From contig NW_027506912.1 in NCBI RefSeq assembly GCF_052324685.1, forward strand, positions 417,501-481,500: 64,000 nt of DNA, written 5' to 3'. This DNA comes from Brachyhypopomus gauderio (lineage: Eukaryota; Chordata; Actinopteri; Gymnotiformes; Hypopomidae). Below are positions 25,657 to 45,230 of this stretch, in pieces. The position numbers were made by a program, and so were the translations under genes. How positions within the stretch are numbered: position 1 is the first letter of the stretch; each line of letters starts with the position of its first letter. The notes below the pieces were generated by a model. That model did not search any database. It saw only the letters and a list, made by a program, of their open reading frames with translations, and was not told where the DNA came from.

Positions 25657-26309
25657 ATTACATGTAATACTGTTACTGTAATGCCATCAACAGTGGTTGT
25701 GCAGTGATTGACCTTATGTTCATCTCGAATAGAGCGTTTGAAAGAATGATTGGATACTGAACCAGGTTGGCTGTGTATTAACAAAGTTGCTGTTTATAGA
25801 GGCAACTTTGTTTGCATTGTGAAATGCAGAGTTGGTATTTAGTTAAGAACTATTATTAACTATTTAGCTATTTCTATGAGGTATGTGTCGCTGTGTTTAG
25901 AGTTTTGAAAATGTAGCTCAAGTATTGGCAAACGCTTGTTAGCAGTCCTAAAAAACTAAATAGTTGATGGTGAGGCACGTTCATAGTGCTTTTATACAAC
26001 TTTACTGCCATCGTGTGGCACTTTGTGATTTTATTTTTGCGGAACTGTAAATATTTAAAGTAGGATATATAGCCTATTCCAAATGAAGCTTTAAACACTG
26101 TAGTCAAGTCAACAAGATTCAACAAGATTACTCGCTTGTGACCGTGAAGTAGACACATATTTAATAATATTCACAAATACCACAAGCTGTCGTAAACTAA
26201 GCCTAACTATGTTTTCTAGTTTAAAACGTGCCACCGTAATTTTGCATTCTAATAAGAGGCCACACGAACTATTCCACTTGGTATTGTAAAACGTAGAAAA
26301 TAAATAAGT

Positions 26310-26590
26310 AAATACAACGTCACGCGTGCGGGTTCACGTGTCGGCGCGCGAACGCGACGTCCTGCGTCACTGCGTCCCCATGACGTAGTAACCGTCCCGC
26401 GCTCATTTTCAAACGAGGGTCCGGCAGTTCCGACCGGCGGCGTTAACGTCGTCTCCTCTCCTCCGACATCGTGTTGTCAAAGCTCTTATTGTTTTTATAA
26501 ATCTCCCCTCACATAACCGCGTTGGCCATCGCGTACGGTGGGTTTCGAGTGCTGGATATAACGCTGTGTGTTTATTCGTAAACCGTGTTA
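26310..26590 (+). promoter_or_regulatory. ncaph: ncaph promoter and untranslated first exon (inferred)
   Basis: CpG density rises sharply here against an AT-rich background. Visible motifs are an E-box CACGTG (about 26,336), a CRE-like TGACGTAG (about 26,381), and an E2F-like TCCCGCGC (26,395-26,402) followed four bases later by TTTCAAA (26,407-26,413), the reverse of the CHR core TTTGAA. CDE/CHR pairs are known to drive late-cell-cycle genes through DREAM/MuvB, which suits a condensin gene. A 5' splice site GTTA|GTAAGT at 26,590/26,591 would close a noncoding exon joined to the acceptor before 27,057. Both are inferences. Confidence 0.55.
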
Positions 26591-27061
26591 GTAAGTTTCT
26601 TTACTGTAGCGTGTAGCTGCTGTAGGCTCAGATTGGTTCATGTCTGTTGATCAACTACAACTACAACTACAACCGCTGCGAAACTTAAACTAAAGTGTTT
26701 AAACTCTTGTTCTTTCGGGATTATACCGAGCTCATTTTTACACTGGGCTTACCTGAGTAAAGCTTTAATTAAAAACCAATGGGTCTCTTTAATTAAAAAA
26801 CACCAATGGGTGTTTAGGACCATATTATTTATTTATTAATACTCTAAGTCAATATAACCTCATTAGGAAGAGAGCTGAGGTTGTTCTGAACATTTTAATG
26901 TGAGATATGTGTGTGAAATGCTGTAATTAAGTATGTTTAGAGACACATTTATGAAACCATGCTTAAACAGCCAAAAAGGCCTAGGCCTGGGAGGGTTAAA
27001 GATGTGGGGAGCTCTGTTGGCTGTCTAACTTCAGTAACACAGGTTTAAATCCGCAGACAGT

Positions 27062-36063
<9,002 letters not shown>

Positions 36064-36290
36064 AGACACATGCATGCAACGTTTTGTACAGTATGAGTTT
36101 TGCTCTGTAATCCCTCCATCCCCTCTTTACATTTCATGAATTGTTAAAGAACAGGCTGGATGGGATTAGTTTTAATTTGATTCTTGGCTTGAGCAAGCTT
36201 TGGCAAGTCGGCGTTCTCATTTTTATTCCTTGAAGAACAAGATGGAACTGGACACCCATTTGTTCCATTAAAACTGTTTTTATTTAGTCC
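36064..36290 (+). promoter_or_regulatory. ncaph: ncaph 3' untranslated region with ATTAAA signal
   Basis: After the TGA at 36,061-36,063, an ATTAAA hexamer at 36,267-36,272 is the best poly(A) signal. No AATAAA is present nearby. Confidence 0.6.
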
Positions 36291-36384
36291 TCTTAAACCA
36301 TATGGTGAGTAATTGTTTTTTATGTTGGAGTATTCCTTTTATGCTATTCCTTTTATCCCTTTTATACTATATAATGGATCATTA

Positions 36385-37980
36385 AAAGTCAAGTCAAATT
36401 TATTTATATACCGCTTTTTACAACACGTCACAAAGCAGCTTTACAATCATATGGGTCCAGATCCCTAATGAGCAAGCCAGAGGCGACAGTGGCGAGGAAA
36501 AACTCCCTATAGGGTGGGGAATAGGAAGAAACCTCGGGAGGACCAAGACTCAAAAGGGAACCCATCCTCCATTGGGCGGCCCGTTAACACAAGTCCATAT
36601 TTGTAGTCCCAATGTAGTTCTATAGTTGTAGTTCTAATTCCAGGCCAAGTAGTCACAGTCCCTTTGGTGCAGATGGTGAGCCTCAGGTAGGAGCTAGCAT
36701 CAGCACGTCCTCATGTGGCAATGGCACATCCAACCCCGGCATCAGTACATCCACTGGCAACCCAGACCATCTCCTAGGTGCTTGTATAGAATCGTCTTGG
36801 GTAGAAGCATGCAAAAAATATATACAATACAGACTGAGTGGACATGAATTTAAACCACCACTGATTTAAACGTACATAGCTCACGTGCCAGTGATTAGCA
36901 TGTGGCTCCGGCAGGCTAATCTATAGCAGCATAACTAAAGGGAGGGGTTCAGAGGTGACCACAGGCATGAGGGCGTCTGGGGGCCCCCAAGCCCCTACAC
37001 CTTATTACAAGGGGAATTTTAGCTGAAGGCTTGACTAAACAGGTGAGTCTTAAGTCTAGATTTAATGATTGGAACTGTGTCAGAAACTCGGATCGGAGCT
37101 GGAAGGCTAGTCGATAACTGAGGGGCTTTAAAGGAGAAAGCTGCTTCCAGCTGTAGTCTTATTTTTTGGATCTAAAAGAAATCCTGCATTTTAGGAGCAC
37201 CAAAGATGAGATGGGTCACAGCAGTGCTCCACAACCTTTTTTGTGCCACGGATCGGTTACGTCATACAATATTTTCATGGACCGGCCTTTAAAGTGTGTG
37301 TGAGATGAAGTGGTTTCAGGGTGCAACACTCACGTTTATTGTAGTGAACAGCGCACGTTTAACAAAATCACAAAGTGACGAGACTCTGACAAAGACGAGC
37401 ACAGGATGATATAAACACACACACTATATACTTTAAAAATATATATATATTTTATCTACTTTGTTTGACAATCTAAACGATTACAAAAATATAAGCAAAT
37501 AAATTATTCACCCGTGTCTATTCAATCTGTGTTGGAAGGTGAGGGGTTAAGTGGAAGCCTGTGGGCCTGTGTCTCCCCCTTATGAGGACTGTGATACCTC
37601 AGAGGGCCTGGCAGTTATAATTCATCGCAATGCCAGTTTCAAATGACAGTAAAATTGACCAATCATATCTTCCCTCTTAGTGGGCGGGCCTAACTATGAT
37701 AATTTCCGCCCGCTGTGGCGTGAGTGTCTCAGCTCATATTACGTAAATGGAAAAAGGGCAGCCTTAGTGACATTGCATATATGTGTGTCAAATGAAAGAT
37801 CCGAATAAATAGTGACACCTAAGCTTTTTGCGGTAGATTTAGGTGTTAATGAGAAGTCATCTAGGGGGGAATATCAGCCCAATTGATTCCAGCAGCTTTG
37901 GGTCCAAGAATCAGCACCTCAGTCTTATCGTAATTTAGTACAAGAAAATTTGATGCCTTCCAGTTTAAAACACTTCAGCG
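36385..37980 (-). repeat. Composite interspersed repeat with an inner insertion
   Basis: Read on the minus strand, it ends in the same tail as the copies at 23,750 and 52,725 (CAAATTTATTTATATA on the plus strand at its low-coordinate end). It extends much further upstream than those copies, through about 36,990-37,210 and again at about 37,750-37,975. The middle, about 37,222-37,740, starts CAGTGCTCCACAACCTTTTT, a hAT-like terminus, and is probably an insertion. It separates ncaph from vamp8. No protein frame is supported. Confidence 0.55.
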
Positions 37981-38538
37981 AACTGCGGAATGTGAATTAT
38001 GCAAATGACGACATGCTTCGCATAGTTTAAAGCATAGCATAGGCCCCAGTGAAAGCCGGGTGGAGTTCGGCTTAAACTGCGAGACCAAACGAGGACCGAT
38101 GAGGGGGTTCGAGGTTTTCCACAGATCCCCTTGAGCGCGCCTATTTGGTTTTGCAGGCATTTTTAACCTTTCACTTTGATGTAAAGACGCTCCGATTCGT
38201 CGAAATGAACACAAACTAACCATGCAAACACTAGCCCGCCATGTCAATATTGAAAACAAAAGGTAAACACGCTACCTGTTGCTGGAGGTGCAGGCGCCGT
38301 TGGCGCCCCCCGGCGGCGGCCCGTGTGAGTGCACCGGTTCTGGACGGTTAATAGCGCAGGTGGACGAGGAAGAGAACGAGAGCGCTAGAACCAGGAAGTT
38401 AACGACAGGACGGCGACGTCTGTCCTCAGCCGTTTTAGTCAGACTACATAACATTTCTTACACGATATTCATTACAAAAACACAAGATTGGCGTTTAATG
38501 TGTTCTTCTGGCAGACCCAACGGAAACTAGTTTAGAAA

Positions 38539-41500
38539 ATGGGACTTGGAGATCCAAACAGTATGGTGAGTGCCGGGTGGTTTTTTAAAAAAATGTTTTA
38601 CATGTTTGCATATGAAATGTAAATATAGCTGTACACGGTTATTTCTTAACTTGCTACTGACGAGGTAAACGACATGAGTCTCTGGTTTAAAAGATGCCTG
38701 CTAGAGAAACGACAGGATTATCAGTTTCTAAATGTTTCTGGAGGCTGACGAAGGTGAGGTGCGTCTGGTTATTCAAGTTCGGCAGAAAGTTCCTGTTTCC
38801 TGCTCGCCGCTTTCTTTAAAATATTCTTTTTTCGTTTATTCAAGTCGATATCGAACATTTTGTACCTTTTTATAAGTATTTACTTAAGAATCGGCACCTA
38901 AAGGCAAACGTATGACCCGTTTATCGGAAAGATTTGTTTGCTCAGGTGGATTGACTACAGCAGGCCGGACAGAACCAGCCTGTATGGTCGATGAACTCCT
39001 CAGCTTGGATTCTGGTTGAGTTACATCATCAAAGTTGCTCAAAAAAGATGATTGCTTCATAAGTTGTTAACTGTTCGTACCAATGAAACCTGAAACGCAG
39101 CCGCCCGCAGACTAGTTCAGGAACCACGCTTAAAGACGACAGTGTATTGGCCATGAACATGTAATCAAACCTGCGTTTCAGTACTAGGATTGAGGTGTTT
39201 ACCAGCTGACTCCTTAAATGGGTCACCAGATCTTCACCATAGTTTTGACCGCCAGTCAATTTAAGTTATAGTCTTATGTAAAATGTATTTATTTGCTCTG
39301 TGTTGGATGATACTTGATAGTGTTCTGCCATTCTGTCGTGAAGCGTGCCACACACACACACGAGTAGCTGCAGGTAGGGGATACACGCAGTGAGCTCTTG
39401 GTTCCTGGTAACCCTCTTCTGTTCACGATGTATTAAGTGCTGGATTCACTCTTTCAGATCCAGTTATGTTAAGTCCTATTTGGAGAACCCGCACGATGCC
39501 ACATCTCTGGTGACCAGTGCCACACTGTTCAGTTGCTGCTTCGTCTGTGTGTTGAACTCTCATCTCCATGAGTGATCTTGGCTAAATATTCGCTTTTCTG
39601 CGCAGAGACGTTAACTGCTGCGTATACACATGAGGGTGCTGTAGTGGCAAGCCGTGAAACTCTTGGAGCCCGAGAACACAATCTCACACTTTTTTCAGCT
39701 CTGTGACACTTGTGAATTAACACTCCCAAAGAAGGCCGCGTGTTGTTTATCTGCTGCATGACGGATGATCTTCGCCGTTTCTGTGCATAAGTAAGGGCAA
39801 ATACACACCGACTCAAGGGTGTTAAGTGTTTCAAATAAAATGTAATGTTTGTTTGTTACCGTAACACTCAGGAGGATTGAATGCCTTTCATGCTCAGAAT
39901 TAAGAGAACAATAACATACTTGCTATACCGAAGTTCACCTCTGACCACGGGACTTCGCAGTATTACTTTGTTCCTCGTCATTACTGACAACCTTACATCT
40001 TGTACATCTTAATGACAACCTGACTTATTTCTTTTTTTAATAAGATATTTGACAAATATTCCCTAATTATGCCTAAATATCTAGTTATGACAAAACTAGA
40101 GTGCTCAATGAAGTTATAAGCACAGTACTCACAGGACTGAAATGTCTGGTTAACATCTTTTTTTTGTGACTTCTGGGTGTGTAGGCTATTCCATACAGTG
40201 TTAATTTTGACAACAATTTTTTATTTAGTTTTAGTCTTAGTGTTTTGACTTAAATGTCATTTACATTTAGTCTTTGGATTTGTTTTTTTGGTTTTTAGTC
40301 TTAGTCTAGTTTTAGTCGACTAATTATCATTAGAATTTAGTCGACTAATTATCAGAAGAATTTAGTTGACTAAAATATAACTGGTGTAATAGTCATTATA
40401 TACATTTGCACAAAATGAAACATTAACCAGTTACAGAATATTAATATTATTGTTTGTATGTGCAATATATACAAAAACAAGTTTCCACACAACTTTATTG
40501 ACCTAAACTTAGTTATTGAGCATAACGATAAAAAACCTTGATGACCAGTAGGTCCGCTCTACCTGAAAAGCATATGTAGTTTATGAACAATACATATTAC
40601 ATTGGATATAAAACTGGGAGCCGTAAAAACAGCAATGACGCAGCCCGCAGATGTCGTTTCATTTGTCGTATTTTTCCCGACATCATCGTCCCACATGGTT
40701 TACACACCGTCTTGTTTTCTCAAAGTCAAAGGAGAAATGTGTCCATATATCGCCCCTCATCTTTCTCCCTGCTGACATTATCGAGTTAACCTCGAGTTTA
40801 ATTTCATGAGTGACCACTCACAGGCTGGTTTGGTCCAGAGCCGTAGAAAGAGATCATCTTTCTACGGCTCTGGTTTGGTCTTCCCGGGTTCTGAGCGATG
40901 TGAAGACATTAGTTCTGATTGGACGGTTACCCGGTTTGTCCCGCCTCTCCGTGTGCGATGTGAAGACGTTAGTTCTGATTGGACGGTTACCCGGCTTGTC
41001 CCGCTTCTCCGTGTGCGGTAATGTAGTAACGGTTGGATCTCGTCTTAACTTATCTCTACCTTTCACTAAACTAAATCAGGTCTGATTGAATGTCGTCGCT
41101 GGCCAATATTTTCGTCTCGTTTTTATCCTTTTATATAGTTTTTATTTAGTTATCGTCTCGTTTTTGTCATGAAAAAAAGGTTCGTTGACGAAAACTATGA
41201 CAAATTATTCGTCAACGAAATTAACACTGATGCCATATAAATGCAATATACTTGTCTCTACATTCAACAAGGGTTATTTTAATAATAAGGGGAGTATAAT
41301 TTTGGTGACGCCATCACAATGTCTGTGGAAATTATAGGCACTCGCTTGAAAACAATGTGGGCAGTAACTGATGTAATCGCGCAGCAGTGCGTTCAGATCG
41401 CACGTTTCGCTGTGGCTTTAGTTAAGCTTCTTTTAAAAAGCAATTTGAAACGTGTTTCCATAACGAACTCTGTTGGAAGTTTTGTAATGACTTTGGTGTA

Positions 41501-41942
41501 CGAGTTTCTAAATCCGCTTTAAGGCTACTTGTGCAATATCCCAGTGGTCTAATGGCACAAAGTGTCATTTTCATCTGTAATTATGGAGGAGTTTCAGAGA
41601 CGAAAGCAGCTTTGTAAGTTTACGGCCCATGATGGAGGTGTACTCTGAGGTGTAGACGGCGCACTCACGCTTCCGCTCCGCCCTCGTCCGCACAGGAGCA
41701 GGGTGGGGCAGCGGCTCAGCCTCCCGTGGAGGACAAGGACCGGGTGAAGTCGCTGCAGTCGCAGGTGGATGGCGTGAAGGACATCATGACACAGAATGTG
41801 GACCGGATCCTGGCCCGTGGCGAGCGCCTCGATGACCTCATGGACAAATCTGAGGACCTGCAGGCCGGGGTGAGAATGAGCCTTGGACACATGTGTTCTT
41901 GTAAAGATGCGTGTGGGACCAAACTGTGGTTGGACCAGCCAA

Positions 41943-42000
<58 letters not shown>

Positions 42001-42224
42001 TGTGCTGTCCTTATGCCCTGCAGGCGCAGAACTTCAAACACACATCGCAGAAGGTGGCGCGCTCCTTCTGGTGGAAGAACGTGAAGATCACTGTGGCCAT
42101 CATCGTGGTCGTGGTCATCATCATCCTCATCATCATCCTGTTGGCCACCGGGGTCATTCCAACGAGCGCACCTGCCCCTGCTCCTGCTCCTTTGCCCGTA
42201 CCTACTAAGCCCCCCAACAAATGA
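38539..42224 (+). CDS. vamp8: Vesicle-associated membrane protein 8 (endobrevin)
   Basis: VAMP8 is the R-SNARE of late endosome, lysosome and regulated secretory fusion. Coding exons are 38539-38565 (MGLGDPNSM), 41696-41869 and 42024-42224, in frame with GT-AG introns, giving 133 residues. The SNARE motif spans residues about 24-83, with the zero-layer Arg at 50 (ILARGERL). [14 protein letters not shown] is the membrane-proximal segment and residues 88-111 form a single Val/Ile-rich tail anchor. Identity to VAMP8 rather than VAMP2 or VAMP5 rests on the [13 protein letters not shown] and FWWKNVK blocks. The protein has a 22-residue Pro/Ala-rich lumenal tail that human VAMP8 (100 residues) lacks. 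CpG-rich sequence at about 38,270-38,530 probably is the promoter and 5' UTR. Intron 1 carries a hAT-like element. The short first exon is the least certain part. Confidence 0.9.
38566..40195. other. vamp8 intron 1, first part
   Basis: No other gene or clear repeat is seen, apart from a short (CA)n at about 39,351-39,361. A minus-strand frame near 39,529-39,834 has no recognisable family. Confidence 0.45.
40196..41229. mobile_element. hAT-like non-autonomous element, copy 2
   Basis: The 1034 bp element begins CAGTGTTAATTTTGACAA and ends TTCGTCAACGAAATTAACACTG in inverted form. The 8 bp flanks are ATTCCATA (40,188-40,195) and ATGCCATA (41,230-41,237), a 7/8 match to a hAT target duplication. 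It carries TTTAGTTTTAGTC and TCGACTAA subterminal repeats and an internal tandem copy of about 66 bp (about 40,897-41,022). No transposase is present. It lies in vamp8 intron 1. Confidence 0.82.
40835..40873. repeat. 39 bp palindrome flanked by an 8 bp repeat
   Basis: Two perfect 17 bp arms (starting CCAGAGCCGTAGAAAGA) surround GATCA. GGTTTGGT stands at 40,827-40,834 and again at 40,872-40,879. The related copy at 18 kb has one GGTTTGGT and no palindrome, so this is a later insertion. Confidence 0.9.
41942..41998 (+). repeat. (CA)n(TA)n in vamp8 intron 2
   Basis: A compound dinucleotide tract that occupies about a third of the short intron 2. It ends 25 bases before exon 3. Confidence 0.96.
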
Positions 42225-42246
42225 GACGATTGAGCATGTGCACATT

Positions 42247-42295
<49 letters not shown>

Positions 42296-44240
42296 TATGA
42301 ATACATGTATACCTTACCACACATGCAAATCTATGCGTACACCCATCCATATTGACGTTACTGTGTGCTCTTGGAGGCGGGGCTTCTCCTGGAGTGCCAC
42401 ATGACCTACCTGCAGGTTTAACACACCTGTCCTGCATATAGACCCGCCTCTCCCCACCTCCATTATGTACATCCTGTAAAAGCACCGCCTACATGCGTGT
42501 TTTAAATAGTAATAGTTTTACTTCTGATTTGCACATTTTGCTCAAATGACTAGTCTAGTTGCCATAGTTCCCCAGTGTCCTTTGCACCATGACCTTTAAG
42601 CAGAGTATTGGGAGCAGGACTTTGCTAAAATGGCTAATGGTACCAAGAGTTAATGAAAGATAAGGGAGCAAGTTAGCATTGCTACCTGGGCCCCATTCAC
42701 TTTAACAGAGCCTTAGCAATGTTAGCATGTTGAAGGAAGTATCCCTTGAATCTATTCTGCAACCACTAGGCATGTGGCCAGACTCCTGCCTAACAGTGAC
42801 GTAGCCTGTGACGTAGGCTTACTGAACATAAGCATATTGTGTTTAAGAGACAAGAATAATGTTGCGATTTGAAATCGGCCAGAATTTAGACCTTTAGACC
42901 ATAGACAATCTTTTAAAGATACTGGAATGTTGAATGTTTCATACCATCAGAAAATGGGGAAAATAGCCCTCGTTGCTAGAGCTATAGTGTTTCATTTAGC
43001 AATATCTGGGAAATTAACTCTGAATGCTAGAATTTGTGTGTAGGTATTTAAGTCGCTATCTTGGCAGTACAGTTCAGTGGACTGCTGTCCATGATGTTAA
43101 AGCATAGACAGTCATTGTCTGTGCAGTTGCAAGTTGATTATAGAGCTCTCTAGATCCTAGTTGGAACTCGGACCTCCTCATGGTCCTGGTTGTTCTGTAT
43201 AGAGAATGTTGTTTTTTTGTTTGTTTTTTAAACTGGGTTTCATCTGGGCTGATGGTGCATGTTGCAATCTGAGGTGACTCACGGAAAAGCAATGGTAATG
43301 TTAAAATCAACACGAACAATTCTGCAGTACTGCACTTTGACCAAATGTCTTCCTGCTGTGGGTAAACTACTTGTTTTTAAGTTTGTCTAGTCACTGGTGT
43401 AATCACCCTTCCATGGTACTCGGCTTTATGAAGGAAACGACCCCCCCCCCCCCAATGACCTCTTCCCTTCTGAGGGTGGCAAAAATTCACTGATTTTAAT
43501 TATTACATCTGGAACAAATGTATGATTGTGTTTGATATAATTTTCTTTAGTTCTTCAGTTGTATTTCACATCACAAAGCTCACTAGTTATTTGGCAGAAC
43601 AGCTGTTGACCCTGCAAAGTTAGTCTGCCCAGCCTGAGGCCCCCATGCAGACTCCACGTGGTATGTTCCATAATGGTACGTTTCATCCACCCCTATGGAG
43701 GTCTGAAGAGGTCAAAGGGCCATTGTTTTTTGTTTGTAAGTAGTTGGTTTTTCTGTCAGTATATTTGTTTGCCCAGATGTTTTTGCTGTAGGTTATGTTA
43801 ATGCTAGAGTGTTGAATATTAAAGTTTATTTATTTGTTTTATTCTGAGTTGTTATTACTAAGCTGTTTTGGTGTCTCCTCTTGTTTCAAATCATTACTTA
43901 AAATTCTAATAAAAATAATTATGCAATTATTGAGTTATGATAAATATGAGTAATTCAGTAATTCTGTGCTTGTTCTAAAATGGAGTTTTATTAGAGCTTT
44001 AAGCTGATTTATTCAGTTGCCTTTGCAGCGTGGGTACTAAACTGGAGCCGCTAAGGTTTTCATACAAATCTAGAATTGGAGGAAAATGTTATCTAAAAGC
44101 ATTGAATAAAAATGTGAGGTTGTTAGAAATAAATATTTGATGTGTTATGAAAGTGTAAGAGTGTTAGTCGTCCACTGTCTAGTGCACTATACATGTGTTT
44201 ATTATTTATGGTTAAATAAAATTGTTAATACGATCTTTCT
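42225..44240 (+). other. vamp8: vamp8 3' untranslated region and downstream DNA
   Basis: A (CA)n tract is present at 42,249-42,291. No other coding region is found. Candidate poly(A) signals appear only late (ATTAAA near 43,819, AATAAAA near 43,907, AATAAAA near 44,104, AATAAA near 44,216), so the 3' UTR may be as long as 2 kb. There is no transcript evidence. A C-run lies at 43,441-43,453. Confidence 0.45.
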
Positions 44241-44478
44241 TTTGCTATAAGAACAGTCTAGAAATGAAAGCTCTTCTTTGATTAAAGTTCAACTGTCATA
44301 GAAAACATTTTCTCTCAAACTACTGATATGAATAATTTATAGTAATATGTAAACAGATCGTTCATTCTCCTGGGGCCTCATGTACGAACGGCGCGTACGC
44401 ACAAAAACATACGCTATATGTTTCACGCAAACGGTCAGATGTACGAAATGTGATTTGAACGTGAGAAAGTGCGTACAC

Positions 44479-44689
44479 CAGGGCCGGCGCCACGGGGGGG
44501 CGAATGGGGGCGTCGCCCCCTCAGGTGAGGTGTCCCGCCCCCTCAATGTAAAAAATAAGACCCATTTATTTTACAACAATCGCTACATGGTGCCCCGTCG
44601 GCCGCTCGACGTAAGCTCAACAACTTACGTTCGCCCCCCCCAAAATTTTCTGACGCCCCCTCACTGTATATGTTCTGGCGCCGGCCCTG
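44479..44689. mobile_element. hAT-type MITE, 211 bp, GC-rich
   Basis: Perfect inverted ends CAGGGCCGGCGCCA and TGGCGCCGGCCCTG enclose a C/G-rich core. The exact 8 bp target duplication GCGTACAC is at 44,471-44,478 and 44,690-44,697. It sits inside the Harbinger remnant. Confidence 0.92.
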
Positions 44690-44936
44690 GCGTACACCCA
44701 CGACACCTTCACCTCAGGCGTACGCATAATTCTAACGCACACATTGTAGTAAGCCCTTATTGGGTAAAATAAAGTAAATTAATGAGAAAATTAAGCAGTA
44801 AATTATTCAGACAATTTCACTGCCTTACTGAAATAATCATTTAACGTGTTTCCACTTAGCCTAGATTATATAAACATGCATGAAATGTTGCGCTGGAGTT
44901 CTTGGGAGATGGCAGCGTTGGCATTACTGGAAGATA

Positions 44937-45090
44937 TTATTCGAAGATATAGTGGGTGTCATGGCCTGGAAGATATTACTGGAAGCAAGGCCCTTAACAC
45001 TCAATTGCTCACTTGTATAAAAAATGAGATAAAAATGTAAGTCGCTCTGGATAAGGGCATCTGCCAAATGCCATAAATGTAAATGTAATA
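44937..45090 (+). mobile_element. SINE fragment inside the Harbinger transposase
   Basis: The block ends GTCGCTCTGGATAAGGGCAT followed by CTGCCAAATG and short TAAATG repeats, the 3' tail common to teleost SINEs mobilised by L2-type LINEs (recognised from memory). It splits the HARBI1-like reading at GATATT, which appears to be duplicated. There is no A/B-box head, so it is 5'-truncated. Confidence 0.65.
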
Positions 45091-45230
45091 TTGCTAATGG
45101 CCGAATTCGCAGAGAGCGTGTTTTCCATGACCATTATGATTTTTGGTCCACAATGATGAGTGGCTTATAAGCCGTTTCAGATTTCCAAAAACTGTCCTCT
45201 TGTGCTGAGTTGGGTCCAGTAATATAGAGT

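Larger units (their letters stand above)
23532..25957 (+). mobile_element. DDE transposon with about 70 bp inverted ends, decayed and twice invaded
   Basis: The left end at about 23,532-23,604 (AGTTTTTTACGACTGCTAAC then CAAAACTCTAAACACAG) is matched by a diverged inverted copy at about 25,890-25,957. Between them lie a transposase remnant of IS630/DDE_3 type, a dispersed repeat tail (23,750-24,135) and a hAT MITE (25,325-25,656). The exact outer ends and target duplication could not be fixed, but the paired ends plus transposase support one element of about 2.4 kb. Confidence 0.6.
44370..45230 (+). pseudogene. PIF/Harbinger transposon remnant with HARBI1-like start
   Basis: It begins with GGGGCCTCATGTACGAACG, a terminus I associate with fish Harbinger elements. 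A transposase N-terminus follows: MAALALLEDI at about 44,911-44,940, continued after a SINE insertion by IANGRIRRERVFHDHYDFW and then, after a stop, CAELGP (45,092-45,215). In HARBI1-type proteins these lie close together. The rest of the transposase is missing or unrecognisable and the right terminus was not found. Confidence 0.6.
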
